This document shows positions 49,880 to 59,471 of a DNA stretch of 64,000 bases, one piece after another (position 1 is the first letter of the stretch; each line of letters begins with the position of its first letter). The notes below the pieces were generated by a model, which was not told where the DNA came from, ran no database searches, and worked only from the letters and a program-made list of their open reading frames with translations. The position numbers were made by a program, and so were the translations under genes. Source of the DNA: Haemophilus influenzae (GTDB taxonomy: Bacteria; Pseudomonadota; Gammaproteobacteria; Enterobacterales; Pasteurellaceae); NCBI RefSeq assembly GCF_019703545.1, contig NZ_AP018771.1, positions 1,612,001 to 1,676,000 on the forward strand, read 5' to 3'.

Positions 49880-50563
49880 TTATTGTGCGTCAAAAGTTAG
49901 CATATATTCCACAGTTCGACGATCGTAATCCGCATTATTTGTTACTTTTTCCTCAAACTCTGCCCATACTTTGTTGAAGCCTTTAGTTGGCGTAAATTGA
50001 GCGATACCTTTTTCATTAGTTAAATTGAACGGTGCATCTTCACTCACACCCACTTTAATGCCTTGAACGGGTTTACCATTATGTAAAACAAGGATAGAAA
50101 GCGGTTTATTCGCTTGTGCTTTTTCTTGAGGAATCAATTCGTAAGCTTGTTGATGAGATTTGAAAGATTCAGCATCCCATTTCAAAATCGCTTTACCAAA
50201 TTTAACAGGATTGGTACTAAATTCTGCTGTTGGTTCTTCACGTTTTGTTTTTTCAACGTATTTACCGCTTGGTAATTTTGACCATACACCATTATCGAAA
50301 TGAACGAAAACTAAATCTGATTTAGGCATAAGATAGGCTTCGCCATTTCTGAATTGGTAATCAACGGCAGTTAATTTGCCTTGCGAATTTAAGGCTTGGA
50401 TAGATTTAAGTTTAGATTCTGGATAGGTTTCAGTTTGTTCATGTCCAAATTTCACCACGTATTCATCTTGCGATGAAGCAGGCTCAAGCCAAACATTGTG
50501 TGCGTTAGCAACAGACATACCTAAAAGTGCGGTTAATCCCACAGCGATTTTTTTCAATTCCAT
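49880..50563 (-). CDS. nikK: Periplasmic nickel transport protein NikK (DUF4198)
   Basis: 227-residue secreted protein. The signal peptide MELKKIAVGLTALLGMSVAN is followed by mature AHNVWLEPA, with an N-terminal histidine. It belongs to DUF4198, which accompanies nickel/cobalt ECF transporters. First gene of nikKLMQO, divergent from nimR. Confidence 0.85.
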   Translation of the reverse strand: MELKKIAVGLTALLGMSVANAHNVWLEPASSQDEYVVKFGHEQTETYPESKLKSIQALNSQGKLTAVDYQFRNGEAYLMPKSDLVFVHFDNGVWSKLPSGKYVEKTKREEPTAEFSTNPVKFGKAILKWDAESFKSHQQAYELIPQEKAQANKPLSILVLHNGKPVQGIKVGVSEDAPFNLTNEKGIAQFTPTKGFNKVWAEFEEKVTNNADYDRRTVEYMLTFDAQ

Positions 50564-50601
50564 TTTGGATACTCCTTGTTTGTTTAAGAAAATCTAGGCG
50601 T

Positions 50602-50632
50602 ATGATAAAATATGAAGTAACTTTAGAATCAA
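50602..50632 (-). promoter_or_regulatory. nikK promoter with 19-bp spacer and NimR operator
   Basis: Minus strand TTGATT (50627-50632) and TATCAT (50602-50607) separated by 19 bases. The overlong spacer is typical of MerR-family promoters. A short dyad AAGTTACTT sits in the spacer. Confidence 0.65.
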
Positions 50633-50652
50633 GTCATTTTTTAAGGAAATTG

Positions 50653-51060
50653 ATGAAAATTGGAGCACTTGCTAAAGCCCTAGGCTGTACCGTAGAAACC
50701 ATTCGTTATTATGAACAACAAGGTTTAATCCCGCCCCCAAAACGCACTTCAGGCAATTTTCGCCAATATAATGAAGAACACTTGCAACGTTTATCATTTA
50801 TTTGTAACTGCCGAAATTTAGATATTTCATTAAGTGAAATAAAAAGCCTACTGAATTTAGAAAATGCCTCCAAACAACAAGCAGAAGAAATTAATCGTGT
50901 GTTAGATAAACACATTAAAGAGGTGGCAACAAGGATTCACGAACTCGCCCATTTACGGATGAAATTAATTGAATTACGTGAAAAAACAGTCTCGAATGAT
51001 GAAGATCCAATGAAATTGCTATTGCAACATAGTGGCGTGAAATTTGTGCGATTAAAATAA
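50653..51060 (+). CDS. nimR: Nickel-responsive MerR-family regulator NimR
   Basis: 135 residues. The N-terminal winged helix is KIGALAKALGCTVETIRYYEQQGLI, followed by a dimerisation helix. The protein ends in HSGVKFVRLK. NimR of H. influenzae is known to control the nickel uptake operon divergent from it, the same layout as here. I start at the ATG at 50653 with AAGGAAA upstream. The frame extends further up without a good start. Confidence 0.88.
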   Translation: MKIGALAKALGCTVETIRYYEQQGLIPPPKRTSGNFRQYNEEHLQRLSFICNCRNLDISLSEIKSLLNLENASKQQAEEINRVLDKHIKEVATRIHELAHLRMKLIELREKTVSNDEDPMKLLLQHSGVKFVRLK

Positions 51061-51073
51061 CCGCACTTTTAGA

Positions 51074-51616
51074 TTATGGCTGACTAGATAAACGCTGTTT
51101 TGCTTCCTGATTACCTAATTCAGCCGCTTTTTTCAGCCATTCTAATGATTTTTCAGGTTGGTTTTGTAAGCGATAAATATTACTTAACATCATCATCGCA
51201 TCCGTATCTTTAGCTCGAGCTGTACGTTCAAAAAGCTTAATGGCTTGCTCTGTATTTTGTTTGACGTAATCGCCACGTAGATACATAACGCCAAGGTTAT
51301 TTAGCCCTTTCACACTGCCCTTCTCTGCCGCTTCGCTAAACCACCAATAAGCCTTTTCATAGTCTCTCACCGTGCCACGCCCAAGGTTATATAACATACC
51401 TAGATTGCTTTGAGCCGTTATATTTCCTTCTAACGCCATTGGATACATAATATTGAAAACGTCGATCCATTGTTGTTTATTGGCAAACTCTTGTGCCAAA
51501 TTCATTCTTGCTTGATCATCCATTTTCGGACTCGCTGTAACATCAACGGTTTTCATTGCCCAAATAGGCAAACTAAAACAAAGTAATACTATATGAAAAA
51601 ATAACTTCAGTTTCAT
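51074..51616 (-). CDS. Sel1-repeat periplasmic protein
   Basis: 180 residues with a signal peptide ([20 protein letters not shown]) and three or so Sel1-like repeats ([44 protein letters not shown]..., [15 protein letters not shown]). Probably a protein-interaction module in the periplasm, with no specific partner known. Its start is adjacent to the stop of the gene upstream, so the two are cotranscribed. Confidence 0.85.
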   Translation of the reverse strand: MKLKLFFHIVLLCFSLPIWAMKTVDVTASPKMDDQARMNLAQEFANKQQWIDVFNIMYPMALEGNITAQSNLGMLYNLGRGTVRDYEKAYWWFSEAAEKGSVKGLNNLGVMYLRGDYVKQNTEQAIKLFERTARAKDTDAMMMLSNIYRLQNQPEKSLEWLKKAAELGNQEAKQRLSSQP

Positions 51617-52333
51617 TTACAAGGTTGCTACTAAAAGTAAAATAAAAAACACGGCAGTAATCGCAAATTCGATTAGTCCAACTTGCATAACAGAAAGCTT
51701 TTTAGTGGGCAAATAAACGGCTCGCACTAATCCAGGCACAAAAGCTAATGCTAAAATAAATTGTTGCGAAACCACAAAAATCAGCGCACATAATAAGTGA
51801 AAAATCACTGATGCCCAAAAATAACGTGGATTTTTTCGTTCACGCATCATTGATTTTACATAAAGTGTTGTTCCAATAAAAAATAATGTTGGATAAATCG
51901 CCACCCAAAGTATTTTTTCATCAAAAGTTCGGTCAGAAAAGTAATAGGATCCCATTCCAGCTAGAGCAAAAATTAAGATCCCTGCCAAGTCATTCCATAA
52001 ATTGCGCTCATCTTTTTTCTTGGTGAAATAAATATTCACCGCAACAAACGGTAACATGGCAAACATAAAATAAAGCACTTGCCAATTATAAATTAACGCG
52101 GGAATCGCAAAAATCACGGCGGCAGCAAAATAAATCACAGACCATTTTTTATATAACTCAAAATTTTTACCTTTAAACAAATTCAAAAAAGGATAAGTCA
52201 TCAAATAAAGCGAAAACCATCCTAATAATAAAAATAAGTGTGCCCATACTGGATTAGCAAGCAACATACCGTAAATAAAAGGCACCAATGCCATAACAAT
52301 AGCACCGTGCTGATTAGAAATAAGCAGTTTCAT
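51617..52333 (-). CDS. YwiC-like integral membrane protein
   Basis: 238 residues, about seven to eight membrane helices. The N terminus NQHGAIVMALVPFIYGM is the YwiC-like signature. Function is unknown. A weak Fur-like palindrome lies 15 bases before the start codon. It is the first gene of a two-gene unit with the Sel1 protein. Confidence 0.82.
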   Translation of the reverse strand: MKLLISNQHGAIVMALVPFIYGMLLANPVWAHLFLLLGWFSLYLMTYPFLNLFKGKNFELYKKWSVIYFAAAVIFAIPALIYNWQVLYFMFAMLPFVAVNIYFTKKKDERNLWNDLAGILIFALAGMGSYYFSDRTFDEKILWVAIYPTLFFIGTTLYVKSMMRERKNPRYFWASVIFHLLCALIFVVSQQFILALAFVPGLVRAVYLPTKKLSVMQVGLIEFAITAVFFILLLVATL

Positions 52334-52444
52334 AATAATTAAATAATTGAGAATAATTGTCGGATATTTTAGCCTAGTAAAGAGGATTTTACAAAGCAGT
52401 AAAGGCTATTTAGAATAGAAGAAAACACCCCAAAGGAGAACCCT

Positions 52445-52795
52445 ATGACAATTCAACGCATTTTACCCAGTGCACGTTTAAGTGAAGTTTCAATTCATAA
52501 CAACCTCGCCTATTTTGCAGGGCAAGTTCCAGAATTAACCATCGAGCAAAATGCCTACGAACAAACCAAAGAAGTATTAGGTTTAATTGATAAATTGTTA
52601 GCAGAAATTGGCTCCAATAAAAGAAATATTTTAACTGCGCAAATTTTCTTAGCTGATATGAAAGATTATGCACAATTAAATCAAGCTTGGGATGAATGGG
52701 TCGATCATGTTAGCCCACCAAGTCGAGCGACAGTGGAAGCTAAATTAGCGGATCCTCGTTGGAAAGTTGAAATTGTTATTATTGCAACTTGTTAG
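52445..52795 (+). CDS. RidA/YjgF-family protein (RutC-like)
   Basis: 116 residues of the Rid superfamily, closest in feel to the YoaB subgroup. Elements: AYFAGQVPE, NILTAQIFLADMKDY and SRATVEAKL, whose arginine corresponds to the substrate-binding residue of RidA. Likely an enamine/imine deaminase or relative, but the subgroup's substrate is not known. AAAGGAG precedes the ATG. Confidence 0.85.
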   Translation: MTIQRILPSARLSEVSIHNNLAYFAGQVPELTIEQNAYEQTKEVLGLIDKLLAEIGSNKRNILTAQIFLADMKDYAQLNQAWDEWVDHVSPPSRATVEAKLADPRWKVEIVIIATC

Positions 52796-52825
52796 TTTTT
52801 TAAGCCGAATAAACAGGAGAATATT

Positions 52826-53230
52826 ATGGAAAATTTGACCAATGAAATTTGGGTAGCAATTGGTATCGCTTTTATTGTTGGATTATTTATTGGTTACATT
52901 ATTGTGCGTTTAACCAAAGGCTCCGTAAAACATCAAGCTAAAACAGAAGCTGAATTAAAAACAGTTAAAACCCAACTTGATACACAAAAGGCGCAAATCG
53001 AAAAACATTTCGCAGAAAGTGCTGAGTTATTCAAAACCTTAATTAACGATTATCAAAAACTTTATCGCCACTACGCAACCTCTTCCAATAACTTACTGGG
53101 CGAAAAAGATCAAAAAGGTTTATTTACCCAACAGTTAATTACTGCAACAGATAAATCTCAAAATGAACAGCCTAGAGATTATTCGGAGGGTGCATCAGGC
53201 TTATTTAAAGAAAATAAAGAAGAAAATTAA
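52826..53230 (+). CDS. zapG: Cell division/envelope protein ZapG (YhcB, DUF1043)
   Basis: 134 residues: one N-terminal membrane helix (AIGIAFIVGLFIGYIIVRL), a coiled coil (EAELKTVKTQLDTQKAQIEKHF) and a disordered tail. It matches E. coli YhcB, reported to help coordinate division and peptidoglycan synthesis. It lies 30 bases after the Rid gene. Confidence 0.88.
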   Translation: MENLTNEIWVAIGIAFIVGLFIGYIIVRLTKGSVKHQAKTEAELKTVKTQLDTQKAQIEKHFAESAELFKTLINDYQKLYRHYATSSNNLLGEKDQKGLFTQQLITATDKSQNEQPRDYSEGASGLFKENKEEN

Positions 53231-53236
53231 AAAGTG

Positions 53237-53264
53237 CGGCTAAAAATAGAAATATTTTTAGCCG
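53237..53264. terminator. Hairpin between zapG and the DedA gene
   Basis: 12-bp perfect stem CGGCTAAAAATA/TATTTTTAGCCG with GAAA loop between convergent genes. An imperfect uptake signal (AAGTGCGGC) forms its left side. Confidence 0.8.
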
Positions 53265-53276
53265 TTTATTATTCTA

Positions 53277-53882
53277 TTATTGCGTTGATTTTTTAGATTT
53301 TTTCCATTTCCAAAAAAAGAATAGTACAAGTAACCCAATAAATATATAAATCACAATTTGACCTTTTTGAATTTGTGTATGTAGCCAATCTAAATTTTTA
53401 GCCCCCAATTCCCCAAGATAAATCCAAATAGGTACAGAAATAATCGCAGCACAGAAATCTATTAAAACAAAACGAACATAACTTACACGGCGTGTAATAC
53501 CTGATACCATATAAATTGGAGCGCGTAAACCGGGTAAAAATCGTGCAACAAACAGTACTCGATTGCCATATTGACTGAATTTTTCACGCACCATTCTTAA
53601 ACGCTGTAATGTTACGATTCTACGTATTGGTCGGAAACGTAAAATTTTCGTGCCATAAATTCGACCAAGCCAATACATACAGGAATCGCCAGCAAGCACA
53701 CCAATCATACTAACCAGTAACATCAAATGAGAATTGACATTTTCTGGATAAAGCCCCGCAATGACACCACCTGAAACTAATGTTATATCTTCTGGAATAG
53801 GTACACCAAATCCACAAATAATTAAAACAAAAAGAACAGCCCAATAACCATATTCAGTAAAAAATCCAATTAAAAATTCCAT
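53277..53882 (-). CDS. DedA-family membrane protein
   Basis: 201 residues with the DedA/SNARE-associated signature GFGVPIPEDITLVSGG and FVARFLPGLRAPIYMVSG. Family members are proton-dependent flippases or envelope maintenance proteins, some of which recycle undecaprenyl phosphate. I start at the ATG at 53882 (MEFLIGFF) with AGGA upstream. The 17-residue extension is not hydrophobic and lacks a site. Confidence 0.88.
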   Translation of the reverse strand: MEFLIGFFTEYGYWAVLFVLIICGFGVPIPEDITLVSGGVIAGLYPENVNSHLMLLVSMIGVLAGDSCMYWLGRIYGTKILRFRPIRRIVTLQRLRMVREKFSQYGNRVLFVARFLPGLRAPIYMVSGITRRVSYVRFVLIDFCAAIISVPIWIYLGELGAKNLDWLHTQIQKGQIVIYIFIGLLVLFFFWKWKKSKKSTQ

Positions 53883-53971
53883 TTGTTCCTGCTTTTTTAT
53901 TATATTAATAGATGTGATAAAAAATTGGTTCACATTTTAATCTTTTCAAATCAAAAAGCCTAGAAAAAAGT

Positions 53972-54000
53972 TTGATTTGAAAATAAGGATATTCTATAAT
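53972..54000 (+). promoter_or_regulatory. Promoter of rplY
   Basis: TTGATT, 17-base spacer, perfect TATAAT. Start expected near 54007, giving a leader of about 93 bases. Confidence 0.8.
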
Positions 54001-54006
54001 CCACCG

Positions 54007-54099
54007 CTCTCAAGGTTTGTCTTTGAGCGGTTTTTAGGAAAATTGCTGGGTCGCCTGCAATTTTCTTTCTTTTAACATTAATTTAAAGAGAACATTAAA
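54007..54099 (+). promoter_or_regulatory. rplY leader with terminator-like hairpin (putative L25 leader)
   Basis: The leader begins with CCGCTC...GAGCGG closing a hairpin, directly followed by TTTTT. A GAAAATTGC/GCAATTTTC pair then forms a second hairpin before the start codon. Autoregulatory L25 leaders are described in gammaproteobacteria. The match to that family is inferred from layout. Confidence 0.55.
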
Positions 54100-54387
54100 A
54101 TGGCATTTAAATTTAACGCTGAAGTTCGTACTGCGCAAGGTAAGGGTGCGAGCCGCCGCCTGCGTCATAATGGTCAAATTCCTGCAATCGTTTATGGTGG
54201 CAGCGAAGAACCCGTTTCAATCATCTTAAACCACGATGAATTAAACAACGCGCAAGCACATGAATCTTTCTATTCTGAAGTGATTACTTTAGTGATCGGT
54301 GGTAAAGAAGTTGCAGTTAAAGTACAAGCAATGCAACGTCACCCATTCAAACCAAAATTGGTTCACATTGACTTCAAACGCGCATAA
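54100..54387 (+). CDS. rplY: Ribosomal protein L25
   Basis: 95-residue short-form L25 (no CTC extension) that binds 5S rRNA. Starts [20 protein letters not shown] and ends [16 protein letters not shown]. It lies upstream of the tRNA cluster on the opposite strand. Confidence 0.96.
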   Translation: MAFKFNAEVRTAQGKGASRRLRHNGQIPAIVYGGSEEPVSIILNHDELNNAQAHESFYSEVITLVIGGKEVAVKVQAMQRHPFKPKLVHIDFKRA

Positions 54388-54416
54388 TTCTAGTTCACGC
54401 ATTTAAATAAAATAAC

Positions 54417-54448
54417 AAAAAAGCTAAGACATTCATCTTAGCTTTTTT
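54417..54448. terminator. Bidirectional terminator between rplY and the tRNA cluster
   Basis: Stem AAAAAGCTAAGA/TCTTAGCTTTTT with a short loop. T-runs result on either strand, so it can end rplY and the tRNA operon. Confidence 0.9.
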
Positions 54449-54540
54449 CTTACATATTCATTGTTTCTCAATAAATATCTAAACTTTAATTTTTGATCAA
54501 ATAACGATTTTTGCAAGTTATTACGAAGATATTGAAAATA

Positions 54541-54615
54541 TGGCTGGGGTACTAGGATTCGAACCTAGGAATGCTGAGATCAAAACCCAGTGCCTTACCG
54601 CTTGGCGATACCCCA
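54541..54615 (-). tRNA. tRNA-Gln (anticodon TTG), copy 2
   Basis: 75 nt including an encoded CCA. Cloverleaf arms are clear, the anticodon loop is TTTTGAT and the T-arm has GGTTCGAATCC. Identical to the copy at 54663. Confidence 0.97.
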
Positions 54616-54662
54616 ATTAGATAAATCTTTGATTGGATATAAAGAAGACTTTTTTGATAGTA

Positions 54663-54737
54663 TGGCTGGGGTACTAGGATTCGAACCTAGGAATGCTGAG
54701 ATCAAAACCCAGTGCCTTACCGCTTGGCGATACCCCA
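54663..54737 (-). tRNA. tRNA-Gln (anticodon TTG), copy 1
   Basis: 75 nt, identical to the following copy, CCA encoded. It lies between tRNA-Leu and the second tRNA-Gln in one transcript. Confidence 0.97.
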
Positions 54738-54765
54738 ACGACTATTTGACTTACAAAGCGATAAA

Positions 54766-54850
54766 TGGTGCGGGACGAGGGACTTGAACCCACACACCTC
54801 TCGGCGCCAGAACCTAAATCTGGTGCGTCTACCAATTTCGCCAGTCCCGC
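54766..54850 (-). tRNA. tRNA-Leu (anticodon TAG)
   Basis: 85 nt class II tRNA with a long variable arm and encoded CCA. Anticodon loop ATTTAGG. Confidence 0.97.
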
Positions 54851-54855
54851 AAATT

Positions 54856-54932
54856 TGGTGGCTACAGCGAGATTCGAACTTGCGACCCCAACATTATGAG
54901 TGTTGTGCTCTAACCAACTGAGCTATGTAGCC
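54856..54932 (-). tRNA. tRNA-Met (anticodon CAT, elongator type)
   Basis: 77 nt, GGCTACATAGCTCAGTTGG start and paired acceptor stem, CCA encoded. The paired first base marks it as elongator, not initiator. First in the Met-Leu-Gln-Gln order known from E. coli. Confidence 0.96.
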
Positions 54933-54972
54933 ATCACTTAATTTGCTTAACCATATCGGCTTTGCGGGGCGT

Positions 54973-55001
54973 ATTATGCTAATTTTGATGATCCTCGTCA
55001 A
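54973..55001 (-). promoter_or_regulatory. tRNA operon promoter with GC-rich discriminator
   Basis: TTGACG, 17-base spacer, CATAAT, then ACGCCCCGC. A GC-rich discriminator is typical of stringently controlled tRNA/rRNA promoters. Confidence 0.8.
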
Positions 55002-55240
55002 ATACTTTTTTACAAAAAAAGTAATTTTATGTTTGTTTGGTTATTAATGAAGCATATCACTTATTTTTTATTCATTTAAACAACTTATATGGCTTTCTCA
55101 ACAGCCAAATTTTTCCTAATCCTATTTTTTCTTTTATGCGTTCATTTATTTGTTAATTAAAATTTATTTGACAAAAAATGATGAAATCGTTATTTCTATA
55201 CCCACTATTCTAAAAAAAACACAACATCTAGGAATATCTT
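55002..55240. other. AT-rich region before the lysC remnant
   Basis: No gene or lysine riboswitch is visible. A TTGACA near 55170 and TATTTC/TATACC near 55192 could be the old lysC promoter. AGGA lies before the ATG at 55241. Confidence 0.4.
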
Positions 55241-55606
55241 ATGCCCCATCTCTCAGTCGCCAAATTTGGCGGAACATCTGTTGCTAACCACGATGCGATG
55301 ACAGCTTGTGCAAAAATTGTCATTGCCGATCCCAATACACGCGTAGTTGTGCTTTCTGCATCAGCTGGTGTAACAAATTTATTAGTAGCTTTAGCAAATG
55401 GTGTAAAAACGACAGAACGTGAAAAATTAATTGGCAATGATCTGCATATCACTTCAGGTGTGGCAAAACGTATTTTTGATACTGTTCAATCTTATAATGT
55501 GCGAATGATTAGTTATGGGGCAAGTACCAACAATGTTTGTATGTTAGTACAAAGTGAACATTCTGATGAAATTGTACGCTCGTTACACAAATCCTTATTT
55601 GAATAA
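55241..55606 (+). pseudogene. lysC: lysC remnant: aspartokinase III with large in-frame internal deletion
   Basis: The first ~62 residues (VAKFGGTSVANHDAM, VVVLSASAGVTNLLVALANG) match the N terminus of lysine-sensitive aspartokinase. The last ~58 (IGNDLHITSGVAKRIFDTV, NVRMISYGASTNNVCMLV) match its C-terminal ACT end. About 330 residues between them are gone, including most of the kinase domain, yet the frame is kept. The junction is near 55424-55433. At 121 residues against about 450 it cannot be a kinase. A ribosome-binding site and start codon are retained, so a short protein may still be made. Confidence 0.9.
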
Positions 55607-55617
55607 AATTTAAACCT

Positions 55618-55645
55618 AAAGTGCGGTGAAAAATCACCACACTTT
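55618..55645 (+). terminator. Degenerate uptake-signal terminator after the lysC remnant
   Basis: AAAGTGCGGTGA pairs with TCACCACACTTT. One arm keeps the uptake signal and the other has lost it by one base. T-run follows. Confidence 0.8.
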
Positions 55646-55722
55646 TTCTTTTATATCATTGAGATTAAAGCCGAAAAAGAGTAAAGTAAACGGCTGTTCA
55701 TTTGACTAATTTAACCGAATAA

Positions 55723-57033
<1,311 letters not shown>

Positions 57034-57048
57034 TTGCTTTAAATTTCT

Positions 57049-57072
57049 GACCGCACTTTTAAAAGTGCGGTC
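57049..57072. terminator. Bidirectional uptake-signal terminator between purA and dapD
   Basis: Perfect 24-base palindrome GACCGCACTTTT/AAAAGTGCGGTC followed by T7 on the plus strand. Confidence 0.9.
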
Positions 57073-57090
57073 TTTTTTTATTATTTTTTA

Positions 57091-57918
57091 CTATTCTTCG
57101 ATAGAACGTAATAATTCGTTAATGCCTACTTTACCTAAAGTTTTTGCATCCACTTTTTTCACGATCACGGCACAATATAGGCTATATTTTCCACATTTTG
57201 ATGGAAGGCTACCTGATACCACCACAGAACCTGCTGGTACACGGCCGTAATGAATTTCGCCTGTTTCACGATCATAAATTTTGGTTGATTGACCAATGAA
57301 TACGCCCATTGAAATAACACAACCATCTTCAACGATAACACCCTCAACCACTTCTGAACGTGCGCCAATAAAACAGTTATCGCCGATAATGGTTGGGTTA
57401 GCTTGTAATGGTTCTAACACGCCGCCGATTCCTACACCACCCGATAAATGCACGTTTTTACCAATTTGTGCGCATGAACCAACCGTCGCCCAAGTATCTA
57501 CCATGGTGCCTTCGCCAACGTAAGCACCAATGTTTACATAAGATGGCATTAATACGCAGTTTTTAGAAATGTATGCACCTTTACGCACCGTTGCAGAAGG
57601 CACAACACGGAAACTTTCTTCAGCAAAACGTTCTTCGGTATAATCCGCAAATTTTAATGCCACTTTGTCGTAATATTTTGTTTCTGCACCATCAATGATT
57701 TGGTTATCGTTAATGCGGAAAGATAGCAATACCGCTTTTTTTAACCATTGATGTGTTACCCATTCGCCATCAATTTTTTCGGCTACACGATATTTTCCAG
57801 AATCTAATCCTTCGATCACTTCTTCAATTGCCGCGCGCGTTTCTGCATCAACGGTTTTTGGTGTAATTTCTGCACGTTTTTCAAATGCCGCTTCAATAAT
57901 TGCTTGTAAATTTGACAT
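57091..57918 (-). CDS. dapD: Tetrahydrodipicolinate N-succinyltransferase
   Basis: Lysine/diaminopimelate pathway enzyme, left-handed beta-helix acyltransferase with hexapeptide repeats ([35 protein letters not shown]). The ATG at 57918 ([12 protein letters not shown]) with AGGAAG upstream gives 275 residues, the usual length. The frame extends further up only as an artefact. Confidence 0.95.
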   Translation of the reverse strand: MSNLQAIIEAAFEKRAEITPKTVDAETRAAIEEVIEGLDSGKYRVAEKIDGEWVTHQWLKKAVLLSFRINDNQIIDGAETKYYDKVALKFADYTEERFAEESFRVVPSATVRKGAYISKNCVLMPSYVNIGAYVGEGTMVDTWATVGSCAQIGKNVHLSGGVGIGGVLEPLQANPTIIGDNCFIGARSEVVEGVIVEDGCVISMGVFIGQSTKIYDRETGEIHYGRVPAGSVVVSGSLPSKCGKYSLYCAVIVKKVDAKTLGKVGINELLRSIEE

Positions 57919-57991
57919 AGAACTTCCTATATACGTTGTGAATAAAACGGCATTAGTTTTACCATATTTTAAACGGGCAAGCAAAACACCG

Positions 57992-58031
57992 AAAAAAATC
58001 ACCGCACTTTGTAGAAACAAAACTGCGGTGA
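57992..58031 (-). terminator. Terminator of the YnhF-like gene
   Basis: TCACCGCA/TGCGGTGA arms with a run of seven T on the minus strand. One arm carries an uptake signal. Confidence 0.7.
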
Positions 58032-58050
58032 TAATAAAAAGTTAGTTTGA

Positions 58051-58131
58051 TTAAAAGATTGAAAGTGCAAGCCCCACGACAACAGACATACTAAAAACAA
58101 CCATAATCATTGCATAACCAAAATCGCTCAT
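58051..58131 (-). CDS. YnhF-like small membrane protein, 26 residues
   Basis: The ORF begins MSDFGYAMIMVVFSMSVV and ends GLALSIF, one predicted membrane helix filling nearly the whole protein. A strong GAGGAG site precedes the ATG at 58131 and a terminator follows. In E. coli the small membrane protein YnhF is encoded next to purR, and here the ORF lies divergent to purR. The position, size and hydrophobicity agree, but sequence similarity at this length is weak. Function unknown. Confidence 0.78.
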   Translation of the reverse strand: MSDFGYAMIMVVFSMSVVVGLALSIF

Positions 58132-58278
58132 TTTGTTCTCCTCATAAAAAAATAACGCAGACATTCTAGCAAGAATAATACGAAAAAATCACTTCTTTTT
58201 ATAAAAAATTTGCAATAAAGATGACTAAATTCTCAACAAACCTTTATAATAGGAAAAATTTTTTAGGGATTTAAATAT
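58132..58278. other. Divergent promoter region of the YnhF-like gene and purR
   Basis: AT-rich with no PurR palindrome of the GCAAACGTTTGC type, so strong autoregulation is not evident. A TATAAT at about 58245 could serve purR. Confidence 0.4.
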
Positions 58279-59289
58279 ATGGCAACAATTAAAGATGTGG
58301 CAAAAATGGCTGGTGTGTCCACCACAACCGTATCTCACGTAATTAATAAAACCCGTTTCGTTGCAAAAGATACGGAAGAAGCGGTGTTATCCGCAATTAA
58401 ACAACTTAATTATTCCCCTAGTGCTGTGGCACGCAGTTTAAAAGTCAATACCACCAAATCCATTGGTATGATTGTGACAACCAGTGAAGCTCCGTATTTT
58501 GCCGAAATAATCCATTCTGTTGAAGAACATTGCTATCGACAAGGTTATTCTTTATTTTTGTGTAACACACAAAATGATCCTGAAAAAGTCAAAAATCATT
58601 TAGAAATGTTGGCAAAAAAAAGGGTCGATGGTTTGCTTGTAATGTGTTCTGAATATACTCAGGATTCATTGGATTTACTTTCATCATTTTCCACTATTCC
58701 AATGGTTGTAATGGATTGGGGCCCAAATGCCAATACCGATGTGATTGATGATCATAGTTTTGATGGCGGTTATTTAGCAACCAAACATCTTATAGAGTGC
58801 GGTCATAAAAAAATCGGGATTATCTGCGGCGAACTCAATAAAACTACCGCAAGAACGCGTTATCAAGGCTTTGAAAAAGCAATGGAAGAAGCTAAATTAA
58901 CAATCAATCCGTCTTGGGTACTAGAGGGTGCATTTGAGCCTGAAGATGGCTATGAATGTATGAATCGTTTACTAACTCAAGAGGAATTACCAACCGCCCT
59001 ATTCTGCTGTAACGATGTGATGGCGCTCGGTGCAATATCAGCGCTAACAGAAAAAGGCTTGCGTGTGCCAGAGGATATGTCAATTATCGGCTATGATGAT
59101 ATTCACGCCTCACGTTTCTATGCGCCACCATTAACCACCATTCATCAATCAAAACTACGTTTAGGCAGACAGGCAGTAAATATTCTGTTAGAACGAATTA
59201 CTCACAAAGATGAAGGTGTTCAACAATATAGTCGTATTGATATAACCCCTGAGCTTATTATTCGAAAATCCGTTAAATCGATTTTATAA
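58279..59289 (+). CDS. purR: Purine repressor PurR
   Basis: LacI-family repressor using hypoxanthine or guanine as corepressor. The helix-turn-helix is [20 protein letters not shown], followed by the hinge and a periplasmic-binding-like domain with [18 protein letters not shown]. 336 residues. Its probable target, GCAAACGTTTGC, lies before purE in this window. Confidence 0.95.
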   Translation: MATIKDVAKMAGVSTTTVSHVINKTRFVAKDTEEAVLSAIKQLNYSPSAVARSLKVNTTKSIGMIVTTSEAPYFAEIIHSVEEHCYRQGYSLFLCNTQNDPEKVKNHLEMLAKKRVDGLLVMCSEYTQDSLDLLSSFSTIPMVVMDWGPNANTDVIDDHSFDGGYLATKHLIECGHKKIGIICGELNKTTARTRYQGFEKAMEEAKLTINPSWVLEGAFEPEDGYECMNRLLTQEELPTALFCCNDVMALGAISALTEKGLRVPEDMSIIGYDDIHASRFYAPPLTTIHQSKLRLGRQAVNILLERITHKDEGVQQYSRIDITPELIIRKSVKSIL

Positions 59290-59304
59290 ACTTAGCAAAA
59301 ATAG

Positions 59305-59339
59305 ACCGCACTTTTTAAACAATCCCTAAAAAGTGCGGT
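59305..59339 (+). terminator. Uptake-signal terminator after purR
   Basis: ACCGCACTTTTT/AAAAAGTGCGGT, 12-bp stem and 11-base loop, followed by TCTTTTTT. Confidence 0.88.
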
Positions 59340-59471
59340 TCTTTTTTAGCTATTTTTTAGCTTTTCTTGATTATCTTCAAGGTTTCCTTGAATAGCATTT
59401 GCCCTCCACCCTATTTTTAGTTATACCTATCGCCAACTGACAAATTTTATTTTTTACTTTTAGGAGTTCCT

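Noticed and set aside
54590..54921. Plus-strand ORFs such as GVLGFEPRNAEIKTQ
   Set aside because: Antisense readings of tRNA genes, a common artefact.
55002..55240. Lysine riboswitch before the lysC remnant
   Set aside because: None of the L-box sequences seen before lysW occur here.
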